Positions 26,970-33,384 of a DNA stretch of 58,995 bases are shown here, piece after piece. The notes under the pieces were generated by a model. It had not been told where the DNA came from. It worked only from the letters and a program-made list of their open reading frames with translations, and did not search any database. Positions within the stretch are counted from its first letter, which is position 1. Each line of letters opens with the position of its first letter. Source of the DNA: an uncultured Parabacteroides sp. (GTDB lineage: Bacteria > Bacteroidota > Bacteroidia > Bacteroidales > Tannerellaceae); the NCBI RefSeq assembly GCF_905196875.1, contig NZ_CAJJWO010000031.1, positions 1 through 58,995 on the forward strand, given 5' to 3'. The translations under genes were made by a program, and so were the position numbers.

Positions 26970-28658
26970 TTACTTGGGCTTGGTGGCATCCCGTACGCAA
27001 CGTACGTACAGGGGGATCGTTTTCTCCCTTGGGTAGGGGAGCAGCCAGGCAACGGTAGCTCCTTTCGTCAGAACCCAGGCGGCACTAACACCGGATTCTG
27101 TTCCGCTCCAATATTCGAGACTGCTATTCATACCGCCACCCTGATCGATTATCCGCTGATTTATTACGTACAATTCATTTATTCTGGGCAGGCGCCAGTC
27201 TTTGTATCCCCCTTCCCTGAGCGATGCACAGGCCTGTCTGGCGACAAGCACTCCGGTTGCGGGATCCTTCCAGGGAACCGGGGCTCCGCCAGCTCCCCAG
27301 GCGCGGGCAAGCATCAACTGCGGGTTGATTCTTTCCTGCGAACCGGTAGCCCGCCAGGCGGTAATGAGTGAACCTCCAAGGTCGACCGTAGCTATCAGAT
27401 AGCTTCCGTTATTGCCATTGGCTACCTCTCCCAGATAAGTATGGAAAAGGTGATTATTCGGGTTTGGCGTATCACCTATGTTGGTAACCCCGAAAGGCCT
27501 CATTCCGTTGTAGTAATCCTTAGCATTTCCGGCGCTACCGGCCACATAATCCGTTCTCAGCGGTGTATAGCCCTCCATTCCTACTCCCAGCGAACCGTTA
27601 ATGGGATAGCTTTGCCAGTCGGATAGTTCAAGGATCATGGCGGCGTTGTTGTATATGATGTTATATTCGTTTTTCCAACCTTTCCGGAAACCGTATATAT
27701 CATCTGTACTAACGTCATCGTCGCCGTTCAGGTTATTCCGGGTCAGCGGGAAGGTGAGCACTTTGTCGTCCGAGGTCATGATGCGGATCACGACTTCGCC
27801 GTCCTTGACACGACCTAGAAACGAGGGTACCAGGAAATCGAATTCAAGGGGCAACGCCGTTAAAGAGCCGTCGATCGGCACGTCTTCAGCCGGGCTGCAG
27901 TTTACCTCAAGCGGGCCGGCGGTGAAACCGACGGTGTTCACTTCGCCGGTCTTCGGGTTGATCGTCCCCTTGTTCTTTATCCAACTTAGGTTGGCATGAA
28001 GGTTGTCGATGGAGACGGATTTAACCGCGACTTCATTTAGGTCTGACAGCCTTGTAAGCTTGACCTTTACCCAGCAGTAGGCGTGAGAGAAGGTCAGGGC
28101 GATATTCCCGTCAGCGGGCATTGTTATCGGGGAGGCGGGCAACGAGAGATAAAGCAGCTCCTTCTTTCCGTTCATGCTGCCGGTCAGATCGAAAGGAACA
28201 GCGGTGGCCGTGGCTCCCGCGACCCACGGATAATAGCCGTAGATGTTGATGGACTGCGCCGGCTCGGCTTTCGGGGAGATATCTGTGTCGCCGCTTGTGG
28301 TATGCGTCCAGGTGTCTTCGCCCGCCGCGGCTCCGCGTGTAAGGGTTGTTTTCATATTGCTTTGGGTACCGTCGGGCAAGCCGGCTCCCGAATCATCGGT
28401 GATAAACATTCCGAATATATATGTGCCGTTAAGCGGGAAAACGGTTCCTTCTAGGACATCTGGTTTGCCGATCGTTTTCGTGGACTGGCTTCCTTCAAGA
28501 GCGGCAGCAAAGCACAATTCGGTGCTTCCCGGTTTCTCCGGCTTCTCGCCGAGCGACTCTTCGCGGTCGCACGCGACCAGGCACAGGCCGGCCAGACACG
28601 TGGCGGCGATCATCCCTGTTATTTTCACCTTGTTTCTTCTGATCATATCTGTGTGCAT
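26970..28658 (-). CDS. Fimbrillin-family lipoprotein with FISUMP-like C-terminal domain
   Basis: I place the start at 28658 (MHTDMIRRNKVK) or 28646 (MIRRNKVK), because the longer 606-residue reading overlaps the previous gene and would bury the signal peptide. The mature lipoprotein starts at Cys in LCLVAC. The Mfa-like 1 domain shows YIFGMFITDD, INIYGYYPWV and IALTFSHAYCWVKVKL, the typical fimbrillin strands. The C-terminal domain has DWRLPRINELYVINQRI, EYWSGTESGVSAAWVL and YVRCVRDA. It lies 14 bp after the 583-residue gene. A minor or tip fimbrial adhesin is likely. Confidence 0.75.
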   Translation of the reverse strand: MHTDMIRRNKVKITGMIAATCLAGLCLVACDREESLGEKPEKPGSTELCFAAALEGSQSTKTIGKPDVLEGTVFPLNGTYIFGMFITDDSGAGLPDGTQSNMKTTLTRGAAAGEDTWTHTTSGDTDISPKAEPAQSINIYGYYPWVAGATATAVPFDLTGSMNGKKELLYLSLPASPITMPADGNIALTFSHAYCWVKVKLTRLSDLNEVAVKSVSIDNLHANLSWIKNKGTINPKTGEVNTVGFTAGPLEVNCSPAEDVPIDGSLTALPLEFDFLVPSFLGRVKDGEVVIRIMTSDDKVLTFPLTRNNLNGDDDVSTDDIYGFRKGWKNEYNIIYNNAAMILELSDWQSYPINGSLGVGMEGYTPLRTDYVAGSAGNAKDYYNGMRPFGVTNIGDTPNPNNHLFHTYLGEVANGNNGSYLIATVDLGGSLITAWRATGSQERINPQLMLARAWGAGGAPVPWKDPATGVLVARQACASLREGGYKDWRLPRINELYVINQRIIDQGGGMNSSLEYWSGTESGVSAAWVLTKGATVAWLLPYPREKTIPLYVRCVRDATKPK

Positions 28659-28672
28659 ATTGTCTGTTGGTA

Positions 28673-30424
28673 TTATCTGATTTCGCGGACGCATCTGACA
28701 GAATGTGTAGATCCTTTGGCGGATGCGGTGATTGCTCCGTCCGAATTGACGGTCCAGGCATCTGCTGCGTCTTTCTCCGAGGCGCTCCAATACGTTATCG
28801 TACCGGTGTCGCTGCCAAGCGGGGTAAATCCTTTTGAGCTCTCGATTGTCACTCTGTTGAGGTACAGGAGGTATAACTCCGAAAGCCGTGGCAGTCGCCA
28901 GTCGCTGCGTCCCTGTCCGCGGTAATCACGGCAGAGCTGCTTGGCGTTCAGCACGCGCGAGGTTCCACTACCGGTTCTCCATGCGGCCTGGCCGGCGTTC
29001 TCGGGGGCGATGACCAGTTTTGGGGCAGGGCCCTCGCGCTCGAATGCGTTTGAGGCAGCGTTGTAATAACCGCCGTTGGCTAATCCGGTATAGAGGTTGT
29101 CGGCGGCTTCTCCCAGCAGGGTGTTATAATCGAGGGCATCCCACTGTTTGCCGTCCTGATTCGACCATTTATCTTTTTTCGCAGAAACCGTCCATGCACC
29201 GCCGGTCTTTATCGTTCCGTTTTCCCCATTGAAATCCATGTGTACCAGCATATTGGGTTTAACTGAGGCGGTGGTTCCTGTTTCCCAAGGGGTAATGCTT
29301 GCCGTGGTGAAGACCAGGCCGATTCCCTTGCCGGAATAGGCGGCATCGGGAGAGTCGTATCCTGCCTTGGTCACGGCGGTGATGGAGTAGCGGTAGAGGT
29401 GGTTGCGCAGCACGTCGTGCAGGACGGCTGCATCGGTGTTGACCTCGTCAGTGGTGAAGTCAATCCGGTAGTAGCTTTTAGAGCCGGAACGATTGTAATG
29501 CCCGCCGATAACGAGGGCCGTGCGGTTCTCGTGGTTTTCATCGTAAACGGTGCTTCCCGCAAGGGCAACTTCGGGGAGGTAGATTTCGGCTTTGCAATAG
29601 GTATTATCCGTGATGGCGGTTCCTGTATATGTAAAGCTGCCGGAACTCAATGTTCCCGCCTGCGATGCAGCTGTAACGGAAGGCGTGCCACTCGTATATA
29701 ATAAACTGGTTTCTATAGGCAGAAGGGCATAGCGGTCATAAGGCTTGTAGACGAAAACGTCGGTCAGGTTGAATGGGACGCCACTTTTATCCCAGGTACC
29801 TGAACCAGCGTTGTACGTGCCTACCCCCACATCCACCCGGGCTACGGCGCGCAGCAGGTTGGCGGTGAGCGGAGCCATTCCTTCGGTTATTGCAAGCGGT
29901 GTATTGGGGCTGTCGCCGGCAAAGCCGAACATCGGTATCCCGGTGTCGGCAAATGCCGGCGCAGTCCCCAACTCCCCACTTATCAAGGCTGATTGTGCCT
30001 CACCATATGTCATGCCCGCGCTAACCGAGGCGAATGGGTTGCGGTTGGCCACCAACAGCAGCCGGGTATCGGCTGCGCCCGAAACGCTGCGGCGGAGCGT
30101 GAAGCTGAAACTACCGCCGGAACCAACTTTTCCGGCGGCGTTATACTTTAATTTATATGCATCTCCCGCATCCGGGTCTGGCTGAAAGGCCAATATATAT
30201 AGTGTCGTAATGGCGTTTTCCTCGTCCTCGGTCATACCTTTGGTGGAAAGAGGTTGATCACCTGCAACTGCATTGACTGAGAAAGTCACCGTAGCGAATT
30301 CGGCGGCAGTTCCGTCACCATCCCCCTTTTCTATCTCATTAGTACAGGCGCATAGGAAAAGGGTGGCACACAAGCTTGCGGCGGCCCTTCCGATCATCAA
30401 TATGTGTGAACTTTTCATGTGCAT
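28673..30424 (-). CDS. Mfa1/FimA-like minor fimbrial lipoprotein with FISUMP-like end
   Basis: A 583-residue lipoprotein with lipobox FLCAC (Cys27). The N-terminal fimbrillin domain has ENAITTLYILAFQPD, RLLLVANRNPF and NLLRAVARVDVGV, features of FimA N-domains. The C-terminal domain has DWRLPRLSELYLLYLNRV, TYWSASEKDAADAWTV and HSVRCVREI, matching the next two genes. It lies 94 bp downstream of the FimA-like subunit. Probably a tip or accessory subunit built by fusing a fimbrillin pilin domain to a FISUMP-type binding head. Confidence 0.77.
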   Translation of the reverse strand: MHMKSSHILMIGRAAASLCATLFLCACTNEIEKGDGDGTAAEFATVTFSVNAVAGDQPLSTKGMTEDEENAITTLYILAFQPDPDAGDAYKLKYNAAGKVGSGGSFSFTLRRSVSGAADTRLLLVANRNPFASVSAGMTYGEAQSALISGELGTAPAFADTGIPMFGFAGDSPNTPLAITEGMAPLTANLLRAVARVDVGVGTYNAGSGTWDKSGVPFNLTDVFVYKPYDRYALLPIETSLLYTSGTPSVTAASQAGTLSSGSFTYTGTAITDNTYCKAEIYLPEVALAGSTVYDENHENRTALVIGGHYNRSGSKSYYRIDFTTDEVNTDAAVLHDVLRNHLYRYSITAVTKAGYDSPDAAYSGKGIGLVFTTASITPWETGTTASVKPNMLVHMDFNGENGTIKTGGAWTVSAKKDKWSNQDGKQWDALDYNTLLGEAADNLYTGLANGGYYNAASNAFEREGPAPKLVIAPENAGQAAWRTGSGTSRVLNAKQLCRDYRGQGRSDWRLPRLSELYLLYLNRVTIESSKGFTPLGSDTGTITYWSASEKDAADAWTVNSDGAITASAKGSTHSVRCVREIR

Positions 30425-30518
30425 ATATCGTCTGTTTGTTTTTTGTGATTACCTCCTCCCGCTTGCCGGTTATCGGGGAACAGGGGAGGATGTATTACCA
30501 GAGAGTTATTGCCTTCGG

Positions 30519-31688
30519 TTAGAAAGGTTTGTTGGTTGGAGTATCAGTCCAGTCTGCCGGAGTAACAGTAACCGTTACATCCAATTTCACGTTTGGTTCA
30601 TCCGGAGTGTCGGTACCACCACCACCGCTACCACCGCCTTCATCCGTAGGACGGAAGTCGCCATTAAGAGTGATGCTTACATTATATGCTTTACCGGCTT
30701 CGATCACACCTCCTTCACCCGGAGCAAAGATGACGTTAAAGTATTTCTTAACTCTATCTTCCGGAGCACCTTTCTTTTTCAACCAGTCAACCTGTAACAC
30801 CAGCGTTGTCGGGTTTTGGGCTTTATCTGCTGAGGTCGGCCTGTTCTCAAAAACGTAGAAGTGTCCGGCGTTTGTAGCAGGAGGTGTTACAACACCTGAG
30901 AGGTCAAGATTGAATTCGGGAACTACCGTGTAGCCGGGATCAGTACCCCAACCTACTACCCAGTTTATCCCGTTTACATAATTTTGAGTAGCAGGGACAT
31001 GGCTTCCGCCAGCAGAAGGAAAATAGAAAGAGTTTGTCTGTACATTCAGTAAAAAGGCACCATCGAAGGAGAAATCTTCAGAAGAGCCGAAGGTTCCTTG
31101 TGCGCCAGTACCTACAGCAACACTGGCCAAAGTGATTTTAGCAGCAACGAACTTAGCCGTAACTTCAGCTTTGGCTGTGTAAGGAGCAGCAGTCGTTTTA
31201 TCTGTCAAAGTTCCTTCGGCCGACATAAGCAAGTTTCCTTTTACCTGGGTTTGAGTCGTACCGTTCACAAGGCTTCTTACTACCGCTTTCAGTTGGGTTT
31301 CGGTAGATGCATTTAATGAACCTGAGGCTCCGGTAAGATCACTTCCCAGATTGCATATTGCCAGCATTTTGTTAGCCGTACTCTTTGTTTCCACGGTTGC
31401 GGATTTAACTCCGGCAGCATCCGACAAATCAGAGGTTTGAAGATACTTTTTAGTAATGATACTCCCCGTAGCATCTACGAAGAATACGGTGATATCAGAA
31501 ATAGCCTTATCTTCATTGGTTCCGGGAACTCCTGTTGCTTTTGTTTCAACACCGGTGTTAATACTGAAATTGACCGTCATCGGTTCCCCCTGTGGCACCG
31601 GAGGTGACGGGTCTTCTCCGTTTTCTTTTGAACAACTTGCCAAGGCTGCTATCGCCAGCATCGACAAAAAAATAGATTTCGCTTTCAT
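30519..31688 (-). CDS. FimA-like major fimbrillin
   Basis: A 389-residue lipoprotein (lipobox IAALASC, Cys19) with the P. gingivalis FimA-type N-terminal domain: MTVNFSINTGVETKATG, KAISDITVFFVDATG, KMLAICNLGSDL, and VTAKFVAAKITLASV. The C-terminal domain ends in VKLDVTVTVTPADWTD after a glycine-rich linker (EGGGSGGGGTDTPDEP, about residues 351-366). It is shorter than the other subunits and has no FISUMP head, so it is the best candidate for the main shaft pilin. It follows the DUF4469 gene across a 155-bp gap full of palindromes. Confidence 0.82.
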   Translation of the reverse strand: MKAKSIFLSMLAIAALASCSKENGEDPSPPVPQGEPMTVNFSINTGVETKATGVPGTNEDKAISDITVFFVDATGSIITKKYLQTSDLSDAAGVKSATVETKSTANKMLAICNLGSDLTGASGSLNASTETQLKAVVRSLVNGTTQTQVKGNLLMSAEGTLTDKTTAAPYTAKAEVTAKFVAAKITLASVAVGTGAQGTFGSSEDFSFDGAFLLNVQTNSFYFPSAGGSHVPATQNYVNGINWVVGWGTDPGYTVVPEFNLDLSGVVTPPATNAGHFYVFENRPTSADKAQNPTTLVLQVDWLKKKGAPEDRVKKYFNVIFAPGEGGVIEAGKAYNVSITLNGDFRPTDEGGGSGGGGTDTPDEPNVKLDVTVTVTPADWTDTPTNKPF

Positions 31689-31749
31689 TTGCTTTACTTA
31701 ATATTAATAATAGTGAAACTAAAAAATTTGTGTATTCAATAAGATTTTT

Positions 31750-31837
31750 ATCGCGCATCTTACGTGATCTCCTTCGCGCGAGGTCCGTGATCCCTATCGC
31801 GCGCTTCGCGCGATTACTATCACGTGAGGTTCGTGAT
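31750..31837. repeat. Four 19-bp palindromes at an exact 23-bp period
   Basis: Units start at 31750, 31773, 31796 and 31819, each 19 bp with a 4-bp spacer. The third is a perfect dyad, ATCGCGCGCTTCGCGCGAT; the fourth is ATCACGTGAGGTTCGTGAT; the first and second are mixed versions with ATCGCG-type left arms and CGTGAT right arms. They begin 7 bp past the stop of the DUF4469 gene and end 62 bp before the FimA-like start. There is no T run on either strand, so they are not ordinary terminators. RNA hairpins or operator sites are possible. Confidence 0.85.
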
Positions 31838-31843
31838 TTCTTT

Positions 31844-32695
31844 CTATTCTATTACCGGTCTGTCATCCTCGCCGGTGCCGCCGCCGGGTGTTTCCGTCAC
31901 CTCACCTACGACAAAGTTGCCCAACATCGTTGCCGTGCGGGATTCTTTGAGCAAGGCGGCACCGTTGCTGCCAAGTTGCGTGCAGAGCGTAACGCTCCAG
32001 ACAGAACCGTCGGCTACAGTGGCGGGCAATACAAAACCGACCTGCGTAGGCGTGTTGGGATAGAGTTTCGACACAGGGAAGAAGAAGGTTTCGCCCGAGT
32101 CGCCATCGGTACGCCGGATGGTGACACCGATCTGCTCGTCTGCGCCACCCACCTTGATGTGCTTACCTTTGATGATACAGGCTTGTCCGGCACTAACCGG
32201 CACACCTTCACCACGGGCTGCGGCTTCGGGATTCTGTGCATCCTGTGCACTAACCACCGTAAACAGTTGTGGGCCGCTGACAGATTTCTGTATCTCGACG
32301 TCGATCTCGGCATCGGCCAGTGCCTGACGCATTTCTTGGCTCATGGAGTAGGCAACACCGAGTTTCAGACGCTTGCGGTCGGGAGCCGACATAAGTTCGC
32401 TTTCAAGGAAAACACCCTGTGAGGTGGGACGAAAATAGCCCAGCACCGTGCTGATACTATATCCGGCGGAGAGATACCAGATCATGCGTCGCATGATCTG
32501 GTTGCCCGTACGGGTGATTTCTTCCACGTCTTCCTGGCGGGTGCTGAGGGCAGCAACTTCACCGGCGAGGTCGTGCATATTAAGGCACTTCTGCAACTTA
32601 GGTTGCAGGTAACAGTCGTTTGTAATGTCCTGGGTAAGGGCCAGGTCGAGGGCTTTGAGCGTGAGCTTCGCCTTCTGGGTCGGGTCTTTTGCCAT
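31844..32695 (-). CDS. IHF/HU-like DNA-binding protein with DUF4469 domain
   Basis: A 283-residue protein without a signal peptide. The N-terminal half (about 1-130) matches the layout of the Bvu_2165-type IHF/HU-like DNA-binding domain, including GNQIMRRMIWYLSAGYSIST and LGYFRPTSQGVF. The C-terminal half (about 150-270) matches the DUF4469 Ig-like domain (GQACIIKGKHIKVGG, FFFPVSKLYPNTPTQVGFVLP). It is the first gene of the second fimbrial operon and the nearest minus-strand gene to the invertible segment. A role in DNA bending at the switch or in operon control is plausible; the family's function is not firmly known. Confidence 0.82.
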   Translation of the reverse strand: MAKDPTQKAKLTLKALDLALTQDITNDCYLQPKLQKCLNMHDLAGEVAALSTRQEDVEEITRTGNQIMRRMIWYLSAGYSISTVLGYFRPTSQGVFLESELMSAPDRKRLKLGVAYSMSQEMRQALADAEIDVEIQKSVSGPQLFTVVSAQDAQNPEAAARGEGVPVSAGQACIIKGKHIKVGGADEQIGVTIRRTDGDSGETFFFPVSKLYPNTPTQVGFVLPATVADGSVWSVTLCTQLGSNGAALLKESRTATMLGNFVVGEVTETPGGGTGEDDRPVIE

Positions 32696-32906
32696 AACTG
32701 TCTGTTTTTTAGTTATTGTTATATTGTTTTTTCTATCGTATTACGAATTAGCCGGGGTTTAAAGGACAATTGATTTATATCAGTAGCTCCCGAGTAGAAA
32801 AGTAGGGGTAAAAAAACTGGATTCTTCCCCTTTTTTGATACCAGGATGGTCTGACGCAAAACATAACCACGTGTGCCCTAGTGCTTGCATATTCGTAAGA
32901 CAAAAC
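32696..32906 (-). other. Leader between the invertible segment and the fimbrial operon
   Basis: The 211-bp stretch upstream of the DUF4469 start has no TAnnTTTG box on the minus strand, so no fixed promoter for the fimbrial operon is seen. A weak GGGG/CCCC dyad near 32814-32838 is not a convincing terminator. Transcription of the operon would therefore depend on the neighbouring segment. Confidence 0.5.
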
Positions 32907-32930
32907 GACTTAGTTCATTAGAAACTATGT
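32907..32930 (+). repeat. Left 24-bp inverted repeat of the switch
   Basis: Perfect reverse complement of 33164-33187. The repeat contains a small inner dyad TAGTT-7 bp-AACTA (32911-32927), the form of a tyrosine-recombinase core site. Confidence 0.9.
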
Positions 32931-33053
32931 TTAAATGATTATAATTCAAGGTCTTCACGTAATCGTATATTGTTAGCCACAGATAAGTTAGATTGAAAAC
33001 AGGAAGGTCGGTAATGATTAAAAATACTCTCTTTTGGTACCGGATAGGTATGA

Positions 33054-33091
33054 AAAAAATGAACAAATAAGGTCATATTTGTTCATTTTTT
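33054..33091. terminator. Bidirectional terminator hairpin inside the invertible segment
   Basis: A perfect 16-bp stem (33054-33069 and 33076-33091) with a 6-nt loop AGGTCA. The stem begins with six A and ends with six T, so each strand reads as stem plus U-tract. It lies 54 bp upstream of the segment's promoter and would stop read-through from the side opposite to the promoter in either orientation. Confidence 0.85.
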
Positions 33092-33145
33092 CTCTCATGC
33101 GATGAATTTTAATCGCCATAAATTATGAGAATCAAATAATTTATA

Positions 33146-33153
33146 TATCTTTG
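33146..33153 (+). promoter_or_regulatory. Promoter -7 box of the invertible segment
   Basis: TATCTTTG matches the Bacteroidales -7 consensus, with predicted start near 33160 just inside the right repeat. The upstream -33 element is weak (TTATG near 33123). In the present orientation transcription would enter the leader of the 661-residue gene. Confidence 0.7.
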
Positions 33154-33163
33154 CGCAGTCCTG

Positions 33164-33187
33164 ACATAGTTTCTAATGAACTAAGTC
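33164..33187 (-). repeat. Right 24-bp inverted repeat of the switch
   Basis: Perfect reverse complement of 32907-32930; bases directly outside the pair do not match, which marks the repeat ends. Confidence 0.9.
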
Positions 33188-33298
33188 AATTTCTCTCCAC
33201 ACAAATTCTTTCATTATATAAATATATAGCTCAGAAAATAGTACACTATCTTATTTAATTGCTATTTTTGTTGGCATAGTTGAATCTGCCGATTTCTT

Positions 33299-33332
33299 TT
33301 TGATAATCAGCAGACCAGGATTTCTAAATTTG
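33299..33332 (+). promoter_or_regulatory. Candidate fixed promoter of the FVDNRP-protein gene
   Basis: TTTG (33299-33302), 22 bp, then TAAATTTG (33325-33332), 52 bp before the ATG at 33385. A further -7-like box TATTTTTG lies at 33263-33270. If used, the 661-residue gene would not depend wholly on the invertible promoter. Confidence 0.45.
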
Positions 33333-33384
33333 ACGAATTAAGCTAATACTTGTAGATGTAGGGTAATAATAAAAAGAGTGGATT

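Larger units (their letters stand above)
32907..33187. promoter_or_regulatory. Putative invertible promoter segment (phase switch)
   Basis: A 281-bp segment bounded by perfect 24-bp inverted repeats and holding a single consensus promoter near its right end and a bidirectional terminator just left of it. Here the promoter reads rightward, away from the fimbrial operon. Flipping would place the -7 box at 32941-32948 facing the DUF4469 and fimbrial genes with a leader of about 240 nt. This design is known from phase-variable capsule and fimbria promoters of gut Bacteroidales. No recombinase gene is in the window, so a distant invertase is required. Confidence 0.85.

Noticed and set aside
28659..28790. 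Upstream in-frame start for the 606-residue reading of the fimbrial lipoprotein
   Set aside because: It overlaps the previous gene and hides the lipoprotein signal peptide; starts at 28658 or 28646 fit better.
31750..31837. Regular short repeats that could be taken for a CRISPR array
   Set aside because: Spacers are only 4 bp, units are palindromic and vary, and no cas genes are present.
32813..32838. GGGG/CCCC dyad with T run upstream of the DUF4469 gene
   Set aside because: The stem is only about 4-5 bp with an 18-nt loop; too weak to call a terminator.
32878..33066. 62-codon minus-strand frame across the left inverted repeat
   Set aside because: It covers repeat and terminator sequence, has no family resemblance, and would be broken by inversion; likely chance.
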